Counted from the first letter of the stretch, positions 49,217 through 58,505 are shown. The stretch: 64,000 nt of DNA from Chthonomonadaceae bacterium (GCA_015709495.1 CP054189.1:2294001-2358000), one strand, 5' to 3'. A program made the numbers and translations. The notes: generated by a model from the letters alone, not told the origin.

Positions 49217-50518
49217 GTGGATACCAACGAGCGACTCATACGGGCCGTCCAGCTTGCCGCAGCCAAGTTGGTCAGTAACGCCGACATCGATCAGTTGCTC
49301 GATGAGGTGCTTGCGATCTGCGTCGAGGCGGTCGGCGCCAGTGGGGGCACGATCTACCTTCACGACGACCGCAGCCGCAGGCTCGTGTTCCATAGCGTTC
49401 GCCCCGCCGAGGTCCGAACGAAGCTCCCCGTGCAAGACATCCCCGACGATTTCGGCGTCGCAGGGAAGGTGTTTCATACGAGGCGATCGGAGATTAGCGA
49501 GTTCCCGGAAGTGCCCACCGCCAGCCGAACGGACTTCGAATCGGCCACGGGGGTGTACCTCAAGACAATGCTGACGAGTCCGCTGATGATGGAGGGAGAG
49601 ATTCCGATCGGCGTGGTTCAACTCATCAACAAGAAGGAAGGATCGTTTACGGACACCGACGTCGCGGTGCTCGAGACCGTCGCAGCGGTCTGCACAATGG
49701 CGGTGATCAACTCGCAACTCGCCGACGAGGCCTCTCGCGCTTCGACGCTTCTCGGAATGGGCAAGGTGAGCCACGATATCGGGAATCTGGCGGCGGCCCT
49801 CTTTGCCAATATCTCGTACGCTGGCATGGCGGTGGAGGCGATCCAAACGAGCCTGTCCTCTCAAGAAAGCGAACTCGACGGGAAGCGGCTCGCCGACCTT
49901 TCCGCAAACCTCGGTGGGTCGCTCGATGACCTGAAGGGCGTCGCTGACCGGATCGTAGGCTACGCCCGGCTCATCAGCGACCTTTCGGCGGGACGGCCGC
50001 TCCGCCCCAACCGCACCCGCGGATCGCTTTCCGCAATCATCGAAGCGGCCGCGCGCGAGGTTGAAGGCGACTGCGAGCAGAGCGGCGCTTGCCTCAGCCT
50101 CGACCTTCAAGAAGGCGCCCCGGACACCTGCGTCGATTCTCAGTATATGGCGAGGATCGTCCAGAACCTCTTGGGGAACTCGATCAAAGCGATCGGCGAG
50201 GCCCCACCCGGCCCCAGCGGGAGCGGAAAGAAGGCGAAGGGCATCGTTCGCGTCGAGTATCGGTTCAAGAGGGGGCGGCACATCCTGACCGTGGCCGATA
50301 ACGGGCCCGGCATGACCCGCGAACAGGTTCGGGCGGTTCTTTCGGGCGCAGGACGGAGCTACTGGTCGAAATCCAGCGGCTCCGGATGGGGCATCCGAAT
50401 CGTCCTTGAATTGGCGGCGACCCATGAGGGGAAGGTGGACGTCGAAAGCGAACCTGGCAAGGGCGCGACATTTCGGCTTTCGTTCCCGCATGTGGACCCG
50501 GAAACGGGCTGCCCGTAG
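49217..50518 (+). CDS. GAF-domain sensor histidine kinase
   Basis: Encodes 433 residues, GTG start. GAF domain (about 20-170: SGGTIYLHDDRSRRLVFHSV, PLMMEGEIPIGVVQLINKKE), then a dimerisation helix with the H-box MGKVSHDIGNLAAAL (His about 183) and a GHKL ATPase with N-box QNLLGNSIKAI, G1 DNGPGM and G2 SGWGIRIV. Cytosolic, no membrane helix. A GAF-type ligand would control autophosphorylation; no response regulator gene is adjacent. The LCP gene follows after 55 bases. Confidence 0.86.
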   Translation: MDTNERLIRAVQLAAAKLVSNADIDQLLDEVLAICVEAVGASGGTIYLHDDRSRRLVFHSVRPAEVRTKLPVQDIPDDFGVAGKVFHTRRSEISEFPEVPTASRTDFESATGVYLKTMLTSPLMMEGEIPIGVVQLINKKEGSFTDTDVAVLETVAAVCTMAVINSQLADEASRASTLLGMGKVSHDIGNLAAALFANISYAGMAVEAIQTSLSSQESELDGKRLADLSANLGGSLDDLKGVADRIVGYARLISDLSAGRPLRPNRTRGSLSAIIEAAAREVEGDCEQSGACLSLDLQEGAPDTCVDSQYMARIVQNLLGNSIKAIGEAPPGPSGSGKKAKGIVRVEYRFKRGRHILTVADNGPGMTREQVRAVLSGAGRSYWSKSSGSGWGIRIVLELAATHEGKVDVESEPGKGATFRLSFPHVDPETGCP

Positions 50519-50573
50519 GTCCTAAGGGAACTTTAGGCGCGGGTCTGCGGTGTCATAATTTAGGTTCGGAGCT

Positions 50574-51557
50574 TTGAAGAATTCCCACACAACCGTCATC
50601 CGACGTACCCCTCCTCGTTCGAGGAGGTGGCTCTCCGCCCTCTCATGGTTCGCTTACGCGATCGTGTGCGCGGTTGCGCTGGTGGGGGGCACTGCTGCGG
50701 GATGGCTCAAATCGAGCCCCGTGCTCTCGGCCATGAGCGCCCAGTTCCTCACCAACAAGAACGCATCCGACGTGTTCGACGACGATGCCCTGACGGTGCT
50801 GGTGCTGGGATGCGACGAGGATCGGAGTCGGGGAGGGGCGAAGGTCGTACGCGAAAACGCCCGAAGCGACATGATGTTGGTCACGAAGATCGACTTCGCC
50901 AACAAGCGAGTCGGTGGGATTTCGATTCCGCGCGATCTCGAAGTTGGGCTGCCCGGATACCGCTCCCAGAAGATCAACGCATACCACTCTATCGGCGGAA
51001 AGGACCTCGCGAAGCGGGCCGCCGAGAGCGTGCTGGGAGTCCCGATCGACCGCGTGATCGTGCTCAACTACAAGGCGTTTCAAGAACTGGTCGACGTGGT
51101 GGGAGGGGTCGAGGTGTACGTCCCCAAGAACATGAAGTACACCGACCGGCCGGGCGACCTCTACATTGATCTCAAGAAGGGCAGGCAATGGCTCGATGGG
51201 TATCAGGCGATGGGTTTCGTTCGCTTCCGACACTCCGACAGCGACTTCAAGCGGATGGAGCGTCAGCGGGACTTCTTGTTCGCCCTGAAGGATCGAGTGA
51301 TGAAGAACTCGAGCTTGCTTCCGACGATCGTCAACAAGGGTTCCGAGGTGATCGGGGACGAGTTTTCGCCGGACGAACTGGCCTCGCTCGCGCTCTTCTT
51401 GCGAGGGGTCTCGAACGATAACATCCGAATGTCCTCGTTGCCGGTCGTCGAAGGCCGGGGCACCAACCTCAACCTCGACGCGGGCAAGTTGTCTGAAGTC
51501 CTATTGGAGAACTTCCTTAGCGGCTACGCGGTGGAGGGCCGCGTCAGCCAGCGATGA
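50574..51557 (+). CDS. LytR-CpsA-Psr (LCP) family protein
   Basis: Encodes 327 residues from TTG 50574. One membrane helix near the N-terminus (WFAYAIVCAVALVGGTAAGW), then the LCP domain: LVLGCDEDRS, RSDMMLVTKIDFANKRVG, GISIPRDLEVGLPGYRSQKI, AYHSIGGKDLAKRAAESVLG and FVRFRHSDSDFKRMERQRDF, with the Asp and Arg residues that bind the polyprenyl pyrophosphate. LCP enzymes attach glycopolymers to peptidoglycan. Stop overlaps the start of the next gene (ATGA). Confidence 0.88.
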   Translation: MKNSHTTVIRRTPPRSRRWLSALSWFAYAIVCAVALVGGTAAGWLKSSPVLSAMSAQFLTNKNASDVFDDDALTVLVLGCDEDRSRGGAKVVRENARSDMMLVTKIDFANKRVGGISIPRDLEVGLPGYRSQKINAYHSIGGKDLAKRAAESVLGVPIDRVIVLNYKAFQELVDVVGGVEVYVPKNMKYTDRPGDLYIDLKKGRQWLDGYQAMGFVRFRHSDSDFKRMERQRDFLFALKDRVMKNSSLLPTIVNKGSEVIGDEFSPDELASLALFLRGVSNDNIRMSSLPVVEGRGTNLNLDAGKLSEVLLENFLSGYAVEGRVSQR

Positions 51558-52363
51558 GCTTGGGAGGTTCGGTCGCAGACGACCGGCCCGAGGGTCCTTC
51601 CAGTACGTATCTCACTCGAAAGCAGCTTTATGCCTTGCTTGTGGGCGCAAGCATCTTCCTCTTGCTGTTTGCTTTGTGGTACGTCATCATGAAGGGGCAA
51701 TCCGATAAGGCTCTTTGCCGCCGCAACCTCAAAGACGCCTTCACGGCGATGGGCCTCTACCTCTCGCAAAACGACGACCGCTACCCGCCGGTCGCTCACC
51801 AATTGCCGAATGGCGCGCCTCTGCTCCTTGACGGGAAGGCATTCACTTGGGCCACGTTGATCCAGGGCGGCATGAGCACCCGCCGTTCGCTCGTTTGCCC
51901 TTCGAGCCATGAGGACGAGCGCTCTCGAAACGTGTTCTTCGAAGACTCGAACGCCACGCTGCTCACGGCCTACGGAATGTACATGGCGTGGTCGTCCTAC
52001 GAGCAAGGGAAGATCGACGCTCCGAGCCGGGCGGTGCTGCTCTCTGAGACCAGCAACCACGGGGCGAGGGACACCTACAACCCGATTCCTTTTACCGATC
52101 CTGAGGGGGGCGCGATCCGTCAGGACGGCTTCGCGATCGGCTGGGATCAGGGCGTCATCGAGCCAGGCGAGGACGCGCAATGGGTCACCCGTCTCGCCTT
52201 CCCGGGCACGGCCGGCCGCAAGTTCGAGGCGGAGGGGAAGGGCAGGCACGACGGAGGGCTGTTTGTGTTGTTCGCGGATGGCCACCTGGGGATGATTCGT
52301 CCGCCCCAAGCCAAGATCGAACGCGGGACCTACGGGCTCAGCGGCTACTGGGCGACGCGGTAG
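51554..52363 (+). CDS. Membrane-anchored protein with pseudopilin/DUF1559-like C-terminus
   Basis: Encodes 269 residues: cytosolic N-terminus, one helix (LYALLVGASIFLLLFALWYV, about 26-46), then CRRNLKDAFTAMGLYLSQND, similar to the helix after the anchor in type II pseudopilins, and an end-region RHDGGLFVLFADGHLGMI like the H-x9-DG motif of DUF1559 proteins common in planctomycetes and armatimonads. Lacks the prepilin cleavage site at the N-terminus. Translationally coupled to LCP, so possibly envelope related. Confidence 0.65.
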   Translation: MSLGGSVADDRPEGPSSTYLTRKQLYALLVGASIFLLLFALWYVIMKGQSDKALCRRNLKDAFTAMGLYLSQNDDRYPPVAHQLPNGAPLLLDGKAFTWATLIQGGMSTRRSLVCPSSHEDERSRNVFFEDSNATLLTAYGMYMAWSSYEQGKIDAPSRAVLLSETSNHGARDTYNPIPFTDPEGGAIRQDGFAIGWDQGVIEPGEDAQWVTRLAFPGTAGRKFEAEGKGRHDGGLFVLFADGHLGMIRPPQAKIERGTYGLSGYWATR

Positions 52364-52380
52364 GGATTCCCCACCCCTGG

Positions 52381-52917
52381 TCAGACGACATGGAACGCCC
52401 GCTCGAACTCTTCGAAGACGGGGAGGTAATCCAGCCATTCCACCCGCGAGCGCGCCTTGAGATACACCGGCAGCGCCAAGTACGGGATGAAGTGGGGTCG
52501 CTTCGGCCTTCGAGCGAGATTCATGTTCGCCTGCTGGGGCGTCTTGTCGCCTTTGCGGAGGTTGCACCTACGGCAACAGGCCACGAGGTTGTCCCACGAG
52601 TGAGGTCCGCCTGCCCACCGGGGTACGACGTGGTCGATGGTCAAATCGCGCGCTTTCGAGCCGCAGTATTGGCAGGTGTACTGGTCGCGGGCGAGGATCG
52701 AATGCCGGGATAGCCTGAGCTCGGGCATCGGCCTACGCACGAGATACCGCATCTTGACTACGGAAGGGGCGGGCAAGGGACCTCCTGCCGTCAGGATCGG
52801 TTCGGGACGTTCGTGTACGACATCGGCCTTTCCGAGGATCAGCAGCGAAAGGGCCCGCCGCACGTTGCACACGTTGAGCGGCTCGAAATTGTGGTTGAGC
52901 AGCAAGACTTCAGGCAA
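52381..52917 (-). CDS. HNH endonuclease
   Basis: Encodes 178 residues. HNH core with zinc knuckles: YTCQYCGSKARDLTIDHVVP, WDNLVACCRRCNLRKGDKTP. The His in DHVVP, Asn in WDNLV and the CxxC pairs match the HNH fold (RRXRR/McrA-like group). N-terminal 75 residues (LLNHNFEPLNVCNVRRALSL) occur in many stand-alone cyanobacterial and armatimonad HNH proteins. Free-standing, target unknown; not next to a restriction methylase. A terminator hairpin lies just upstream of its start. Confidence 0.85.
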   Translation of the reverse strand: MPEVLLLNHNFEPLNVCNVRRALSLLILGKADVVHERPEPILTAGGPLPAPSVVKMRYLVRRPMPELRLSRHSILARDQYTCQYCGSKARDLTIDHVVPRWAGGPHSWDNLVACCRRCNLRKGDKTPQQANMNLARRPKRPHFIPYLALPVYLKARSRVEWLDYLPVFEEFERAFHVV

Positions 52918-52936
52918 CTGTCCGACCCTCCGAACG

Positions 52937-52963
52937 AAAAAGACCCACGCGCAGACGCATGGG
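52937..52963 (-). terminator. Intrinsic terminator (minus strand) between mfd and the HNH gene
   Basis: On the minus strand CCCATGCG-TCTG-CGCGTGGG forms an eight-bp stem (one G-U) with a four-base loop, followed by TCTTTTT. It ends 20 bases before the HNH start. It may end mfd transcription or act as an attenuator for the HNH gene. Confidence 0.7.
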
Positions 52964-53126
52964 CCTATCGAAAGCCGCCGGAATCGAGGCGCATATGATC
53001 GAGTCCGCCCAACTGGGCGGATGACAAAGATGCCTCGGCTCGAATGCGTACGAACCCATGCTCACTACCACTATACGACGATCTGGGCCGTTCTGAGGTC
53101 GCAAACGAGGTGCGATAGGCCCATCG
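52956..53126 (-). ncRNA. Possible structured RNA / attenuator leader
   Basis: Minus-strand RNA from about 53126 would pair GGGCCTATCG (53122-53113) with CGATAGGCCC (52970-52961), which overlaps the 5' arm of the terminator, so the two foldings exclude each other. In between are a TCCGCCC-AGTT-GGGCGGA hairpin (53004-53021) and a GCCGAGGC/GCCTCGAT-like stem. TATAGT at 53075-53070 could be an internal -10. Could be a regulatory leader, a small RNA, or chance pairing. Confidence 0.3.
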
Positions 53127-53172
53127 TCAAGAGGGGATTCAACGCCGCGCGGGGCATTCCTTCTCGGAGTCG

Positions 53173-56100
53173 TTAGTCCGCGGCCGAGACCAGTTCGACC
53201 TGCTCGATCACCGCCTGCAACTCGGTGATCATGCGCTCGGTGGCCGCAAGCGCATCTCCCGAAAACGGCCAGATCAGTTGAGTTTGGCTAAAATAGCACT
53301 CCCGCACCCGCTTGGAAAGCAAGCTCCAGACCATGGGTGAGATCGCGGCTCTGTCAGCGAAGGAGATGGCAAGCCTCCCGCCAGACCCCTCGACCTTGCT
53401 GATTCCAACATCCCGCATCGCGATCCGACACCGCACGACCCTCATCATTGCGCGAACGGTGTCCGGAGGGTGTCCATACCGATCCTCGATCTCGGCGCCC
53501 ACCTCGGCCAGTACCTCGGACGAAGGCGAGGCGACGATTCGCTGGTAGTAGTGGAGTCGCTGGGCGGCGACGGGGATGTAGCTTTCAGGGATCAAAGCCG
53601 CCACTGGGATGTCGAGCGTGGGTAAGGGCTCGATCTTCGCAGGTTCCGGCTCGCCTTCGCCACCTTGATGCGAAGGATCGAGCAACTTCGCCCTTTCTTC
53701 GCTTACGGCCTCTTGAATGAGTTGCGTGTAAAGCTCATAGCCCACGCTCGCCATCGAACCATGCTGACGGGTGCCCAGAATCTCCCCGGCCCCCCGAATC
53801 TGCAAGTCGCGGAACGCCAGCGAATAGCCCGCCCCAAGGTCGGCAAACTCCTGGATCGCTCGGAGTCGAGCCAGCGCGTCGTCGTCCATGTCCCGCACCG
53901 GATGAAAGAAGAACAAGGCGTAGGCTTGACTGTCGGACCTCCCCACGCGGCCTCGAAGCTGATACAGTTGGGAGAGTCCAAACCGATCTGCGTTCTCGAC
54001 GATCAGGGTGTTGGCGTTGGCGATGTCCAGGCCGTTCTCGATGATCGTGGTCGAAAGGAGCACGTCGATCTCCCCTTCGAGAAAGCCCATCATCACGGGT
54101 TCGAGTTCGGATTCTGCCATTTGACCGTGGCCCACGCCGATCCGCGCGGTCGGAACGAGATTGCGGAGCTTTTCCGCGACGTGGTAGATGCCCTGCACGC
54201 GGTTGAAGACATAGAACACCTGCCCGCCTCGGCTCAGTTCGCGCAGGATCGCCTCACGCACCGACTCGGCGGAGTACGGCCTGACCACCGTGCGGACCGG
54301 AAGCCTTCCAGGCGGAGGGTCGTTGATCAACGACATCTGCCGGAGGTCCATCAGGGCCATGCTGAGCGTGCGGGGGATCGGCGTCGCAGACATCGAAAGA
54401 ACATCGACCTCGACGCGCAGCTTCTTGAGCGTTTCCTTTTGCTTGACCCCAAACTTCTGCTCTTCGTCGACGATCAGGAGTCCAAGGTTCTTGAACACGA
54501 TCTCCTGGCTGAGCAGGGCATGAGTTCCGATTACGATCTCCGCATCGCCGGATTTCAACATTGCCAGGGTCTCGCGCCTTTCCGAAGCCTTTCGGAAGCG
54601 ATTGAGGAGTTCGATCTTCACGTCGAACGGTCCCAAACGCTCCTGAAAGTTCCGAAAGTGCTGCTCCGAGAGGATCGTCGTGGGGCACATGACCGCGACC
54701 TGACGCCCGTCTTGAACCGCTTTGAACGCGGCACGCAGCGCCACTTCCGTCTTGCCATATCCAACGTCCCCGCAGATTAGCCGGTCCATCGGCCATGCCT
54801 GCGCGAGGTCGCGCTTGACGTCCTTGATGGCGGCGAGTTGACTGGGGGTCTCGACCCAAGGGAAGGTGGCTTCCATTTCCTGCTGCCACGGGGTGTCAGG
54901 CCCGTACTGTCTGCGATGGACGAGGGTCCTTTGAGCGTAGAGTCGGATGAGCTCCGCGGCGACCTTTCGCGCGTCTTCCCGGGCCTTGGAGATGGTCTTC
55001 TGCCATTCGGTCCCGCGAAGCCGGTTGACCTTCGGCTCGATGTCTCCTGGATTGAGGTACTTCTGAACCCGGTCAAGCTGATCGGTGGGTACGAAGAGCT
55101 TGTCACCGGCCGCATATTCAAGGAACAGAAACTCCTTCTCGACTCCGTCCACCGACCTCTTGGCGAGACCGTGATAGCGTCCGATACCGAACTGGATGTG
55201 AACGACAAAGTCGCCCGCTTTGAGGTCGAGCAAGGTCGTAACCGGACTTCCTTCGAGGAACCGCTTTTGGGGGAGTCGGAGACGCGCGACGCCAAACAGT
55301 TCTGCGTCGGTTACAACCGTGACCTGGTGTTGCGGCAGCGCGAAACCACCTGCGAGGTTGCCTTGGGAGAGGTAAACGCCCGGTTTCAGTTCTCCGAGCC
55401 CGTCCAGCGACTCGACAGGTTGGGGGAAGAAATCGACTTTCGCCAGGACGGCTTTGCTTCGGTTCGCTTGATCTGTCGCGAACACAATTCGGTGGTTCGA
55501 GGACTTCCACTGCTTGAGCGATTTGGTAAGACCCGTGGGGCTTCCATGGAGCGAAGAGAGCGAATTCGCTTCGACGGCAACCCGCTCGTCCGGCGTTAGC
55601 CAGTCCGGGTACGCATTCATCGAGCCCATCGCAAGCACTGGAGCGTTTTCGGCAAGGTGCTCGACGGGTGCGAGGAAGTCGCTCACATAACCCTGCAGCA
55701 TCTCGCCCCTCGATGAGCGCGACTTGAGGGCTTGGTCCATCTCCTCCTGAGCCTTGAGAGCGGCAATCTCGACTTCAAGCGGCTCGTCCAAGACCACGAG
55801 GCCGTCGCCTCCGATGAGATCGACGACGCCGCACGCATCAGGGTGGATCAGCGGCCGGTAGAGGTCCAAGCGGTCGAAGTACTCCCGACTTTCGAACCTC
55901 CGAACGTCCTCTTCGATGTGCTCGATCAGGCTGTCTCGGTACGTCGCATCGAGCGCCGCCGCTTCCAGTTCGAGGGACCTCCGCAACATGTCTACGAACT
56001 GGCCTGAATCGCTGGGGAGGAGAGTCTCTCGCGAAGGGGCGAACGAGACCCCGGGGACCTTGCCGATGGACCGCTGGGTGACTGAATCGAAGCTGCGCAG

Positions 56101-56709
56101 ACTCTCAACCTCGTTGCCGAACATCTCGATCCGAACCGGACTATCGAGTCCCATGACGAACACGTCGATAATGCCTCCCCGCCGGGAGAAGTGCCCTGGC
56201 AGGCGAACGGGTTCGTGGTGCTCATATCCGAGTTTCAGGAGTCGCCGCGTGAGGGCCTGGGGTTCGATCCGCACTCCGGGCTTAAGACTGAACGTCACCT
56301 CGCGCAACACGTGGGCGGGAAGCGTGCGTTCGAGGGCTGCGGAGGCGGTGGCAACCACGATCACAGGGTCGTCGTCGGCCAAGGCCTGCAAGGCGGCTAT
56401 GCGGTCGGAGAGCGCCACAAACTCAGGCGGGTCATCGTCGAACAGCGCGGTCAGCCCGTTCGGAAGCGTCCGAACCGACTCCCTGGAAACTCCACAAAGG
56501 AGTAGTTTAGCCTGCCATTTGAGCGCCCGATCGACGTTCGGAACGATGACGAGCGTCTTGCGAGGGGAGGATAGGTACGCGCCCGCAAGCAGCACAGGCC
56601 GGGCCTCGCCGCAGATCGATTCCCATGCGACCGTCCTGCGGGAAGCTGAACCGGGCTGCGCGATCGGAAAGAGCTCTCCAAGAGCCCGCGACCAATCCGC
56701 GGCTCGCAT
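53173..56709 (-). CDS. mfd: Transcription-repair coupling factor Mfd
   Basis: Encodes 1178 residues, full length. N-terminal UvrB-like domains (1-350), an RNA-polymerase interaction domain near 480-545 (LLDLKAGDFVVHIQFGIGRY), the RecG-like translocase with Walker A GDVGYGKTEVALRAAF, the DEEQ motif LLIVDEEQKFGVKQKE, SATPIPRTL and TTIIENGLDIANANT, and a C-terminal TRCF domain. Mfd pushes stalled polymerase off DNA and recruits UvrA through its UvrB-like region, linking it to UvrA-dependent repair. A TAGATT box eight bases before ATG 56709 suggests a leaderless start. A UvrA half-gene array lies 40 kb away; no direct link shown. Confidence 0.95.
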   Translation of the reverse strand: MRAADWSRALGELFPIAQPGSASRRTVAWESICGEARPVLLAGAYLSSPRKTLVIVPNVDRALKWQAKLLLCGVSRESVRTLPNGLTALFDDDPPEFVALSDRIAALQALADDDPVIVVATASAALERTLPAHVLREVTFSLKPGVRIEPQALTRRLLKLGYEHHEPVRLPGHFSRRGGIIDVFVMGLDSPVRIEMFGNEVESLRSFDSVTQRSIGKVPGVSFAPSRETLLPSDSGQFVDMLRRSLELEAAALDATYRDSLIEHIEEDVRRFESREYFDRLDLYRPLIHPDACGVVDLIGGDGLVVLDEPLEVEIAALKAQEEMDQALKSRSSRGEMLQGYVSDFLAPVEHLAENAPVLAMGSMNAYPDWLTPDERVAVEANSLSSLHGSPTGLTKSLKQWKSSNHRIVFATDQANRSKAVLAKVDFFPQPVESLDGLGELKPGVYLSQGNLAGGFALPQHQVTVVTDAELFGVARLRLPQKRFLEGSPVTTLLDLKAGDFVVHIQFGIGRYHGLAKRSVDGVEKEFLFLEYAAGDKLFVPTDQLDRVQKYLNPGDIEPKVNRLRGTEWQKTISKAREDARKVAAELIRLYAQRTLVHRRQYGPDTPWQQEMEATFPWVETPSQLAAIKDVKRDLAQAWPMDRLICGDVGYGKTEVALRAAFKAVQDGRQVAVMCPTTILSEQHFRNFQERLGPFDVKIELLNRFRKASERRETLAMLKSGDAEIVIGTHALLSQEIVFKNLGLLIVDEEQKFGVKQKETLKKLRVEVDVLSMSATPIPRTLSMALMDLRQMSLINDPPPGRLPVRTVVRPYSAESVREAILRELSRGGQVFYVFNRVQGIYHVAEKLRNLVPTARIGVGHGQMAESELEPVMMGFLEGEIDVLLSTTIIENGLDIANANTLIVENADRFGLSQLYQLRGRVGRSDSQAYALFFFHPVRDMDDDALARLRAIQEFADLGAGYSLAFRDLQIRGAGEILGTRQHGSMASVGYELYTQLIQEAVSEERAKLLDPSHQGGEGEPEPAKIEPLPTLDIPVAALIPESYIPVAAQRLHYYQRIVASPSSEVLAEVGAEIEDRYGHPPDTVRAMMRVVRCRIAMRDVGISKVEGSGGRLAISFADRAAISPMVWSLLSKRVRECYFSQTQLIWPFSGDALAATERMITELQAVIEQVELVSAAD

Positions 56710-56789
56710 CTGGTGTGAATCTACCAGATCGGAAGGGAAGGCTACCGGCGGTCCCGTTCCTCGGCCAGTCCTTAGGTGGCGGCCTACGC

Positions 56790-56795
56790 TACAAT
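56790..56795 (+). promoter_or_regulatory. Leaderless-type -10 box (TACAAT)
   Basis: Five bases before the GTG start of ispH. Confidence 0.5.
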
Positions 56796-56800
56796 AGGCC

Positions 56801-57745
56801 GTGGACCGAATCCTGCTGGCCGCGCCCCGAGGGTTTTGCGCCGGGGTGGCCTATGCGATCGAAGTCGTGGACTTGGCGCTCAAGGCCCACGGCTCGCCCC
56901 TCTTTGTTCGGCACGCCATCGTACACAACGAGTGGGTCGTCAAGAGCTTTGAAAGCCGCGGGGTGACGTTCGTCGAAGACGTGAAGGACATCCCTTTAGG
57001 GTCGACCGTCGTCTTTTCCGCGCATGGAGTGTCGCCCGCCGTTCGCGAAGAGGCGGAGCGGCGCAAGCTTCGGGTGATCGACGCAACCTGCCCGCTCGTG
57101 ACCAAGGTTCATAACGAAGCCCGGCGATACGCCTCACGCGACTACTTTGTGATCTACATCGGACACGCCGGCCACGTCGAAGCGGAAGGGACGATGGGGG
57201 AAGCGCCAGATCGAATGATCTTGGTCGACACGGTAGAAGAAGCGGAGCGGATGGAGCTTCCTCCCCATCAGAAGCTGGCCGTCCTCACGCAAACCACGCT
57301 CAGCGTCGAAGAGGTTCAGAGAATTCTTACCGTGCTCGTCCGGAGGTTTCCCCACTTGGAAACACCCAAGAAAGAGGACATCTGTTATGCGACGACCAAT
57401 CGGCAAGCTGCGGTCCGGCAACTCGCGCCGCTTTGCGACTTGGTACTCGTCATTGGGTCGCAGACGTCGAGCAACTCGAACCGGCTACGCGAAGTAGCGG
57501 CGTCGCTGGGAGTCGAAGCTCATCTGATCATGGGTCCCCACGAAGTCCGGCCAGAATGGAAGTCGGACTACCCGGTTGTGGGGGTCACAAGTGGCGCTTC
57601 GACGCCTGAGCACTTGGTCGAAAACGTCGTCGGAGAACTCCTTGTGGGACAGCCCACTGTCCCCGTCCTAACCCACGAAGCGATTGAGGAGGATGTTCGG
57701 TTCATTCCTCCGCGCGACCTGATTCAGCTTGCCTTAGCCAAGTGA
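56801..57745 (+). CDS. ispH: 4-hydroxy-3-methylbut-2-enyl diphosphate reductase IspH
   Basis: Encodes 314 residues, normal length, GTG start. Iron-sulphur cysteines are in RGFCAGV (13), DATCPLV (about 97) and EDICYAT (about 195); substrate residues in VRHAIVHNEWV, GHAGHVEAEGT, TQTTLS and SQTSSNSNRL, and SGASTPE near the end. Last step of the MEP pathway, making IPP and DMAPP, so the organism uses this route for isoprenoids. Stands alone, convergent with the Crp/Fnr gene. Confidence 0.95.
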   Translation: MDRILLAAPRGFCAGVAYAIEVVDLALKAHGSPLFVRHAIVHNEWVVKSFESRGVTFVEDVKDIPLGSTVVFSAHGVSPAVREEAERRKLRVIDATCPLVTKVHNEARRYASRDYFVIYIGHAGHVEAEGTMGEAPDRMILVDTVEEAERMELPPHQKLAVLTQTTLSVEEVQRILTVLVRRFPHLETPKKEDICYATTNRQAAVRQLAPLCDLVLVIGSQTSSNSNRLREVAASLGVEAHLIMGPHEVRPEWKSDYPVVGVTSGASTPEHLVENVVGELLVGQPTVPVLTHEAIEEDVRFIPPRDLIQLALAK

Positions 57746-57759
57746 AGAGTATTGCCGCG

Positions 57760-58467
57760 CTAAGTGTCGATCACTTCGTCGATTCGGCTGGGCTTCAGAA
57801 GAGTGATCAGGTGATGGTCCGTCCGAATGACCCCGCTCTTCTGCCACCGGCTCATGACTCGAATCGTAGTTTCGACCGTCGTCCCGGCCATGTCGGCTAG
57901 GTCTTGACGGGTCAGCGGGATTTCGATGGTCATGTGGCCGTTCGCCTCCACGCCATACGAACTCGCAAGGACCTTCAGCAGAACGGCCACGCGCTGCTCG
58001 ATCCGCCCTTTCGTCAGGGCCGTCATCAGGTGGGTGGTCGAGTGGAGCCGCGTCAAAGCCCGCCGAAGCAACTCGTCTTTGATGGTATGAGAGCCCTCGT
58101 AGATCGGACGGAAAGTCTCCTTCGGAACCTGGGCGTACGTTGCGTTCGTGATCGCGATTGCGGTCAGGGGACACCCCAAGCCTTCGATGGAGCCAAAAAG
58201 CCCGAAAATTTGGCCCGGGCCGAAGATTTCCAGAATGACCTCGGCGCCCTTGCTCGTACCTCGGACCATCTTTACGAAGCCTTCGATGACGAGGCCGAAG
58301 AAATCGACGTGCGAGCCGACGAGCCAAATGACCTCGCCTTTCTGCGCCCTCTTCAGTCTGCAAGCCCCTAGGAGAGTCTCCTTCTGCGCTTGCGTGAGCG
58401 AGGCAAGAAGACTGCTTCGAGCGACAGCCTGCGTCAAGCCGACCGGGTCAATCGCGGCTTTGTCCAA
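57760..58467 (-). CDS. Crp/Fnr-family transcriptional regulator
   Basis: Encodes 235 residues, TTG start. Cyclic-nucleotide-binding-like beta roll (LKRAQKGEVIWLVGSHVDFF, EVILEIFGPGQIFGLFGSIE), a dimer helix, and a winged helix with TRQDLADMAGTTVETTIRVM. No N-terminal FNR cysteine cluster (only one Cys near residue 31), so not an oxygen sensor of FNR type. TACAAT nine bases before the TTG supports a leaderless start. Target genes unknown. Confidence 0.85.
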   Translation of the reverse strand: MDKAAIDPVGLTQAVARSSLLASLTQAQKETLLGACRLKRAQKGEVIWLVGSHVDFFGLVIEGFVKMVRGTSKGAEVILEIFGPGQIFGLFGSIEGLGCPLTAIAITNATYAQVPKETFRPIYEGSHTIKDELLRRALTRLHSTTHLMTALTKGRIEQRVAVLLKVLASSYGVEANGHMTIEIPLTRQDLADMAGTTVETTIRVMSRWQKSGVIRTDHHLITLLKPSRIDEVIDT

Positions 58468-58476
58468 GATGGCCCT

Positions 58477-58482
58477 ATTGTA
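58477..58482 (-). promoter_or_regulatory. Leaderless-type -10 box (TACAAT)
   Basis: Nine bases before the TTG start of the Crp/Fnr gene at 58467. Confidence 0.45.
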
Positions 58483-58505
58483 CTTCTGCCGAGGGCGCCG
58501 ATACG

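Noticed and set aside
53020-53100. tRNA-like stretch (GTCGTATAGTGGTAGTGAGC on the minus strand)
   Set aside because: Resembles a D-arm, but no matching acceptor, anticodon or T-arm could be folded.
52910-53104. 64-residue minus-strand ORF starting ten bases after TATAGT
   Set aside because: It overlaps the HNH gene and the terminator hairpin and has no recognisable product.
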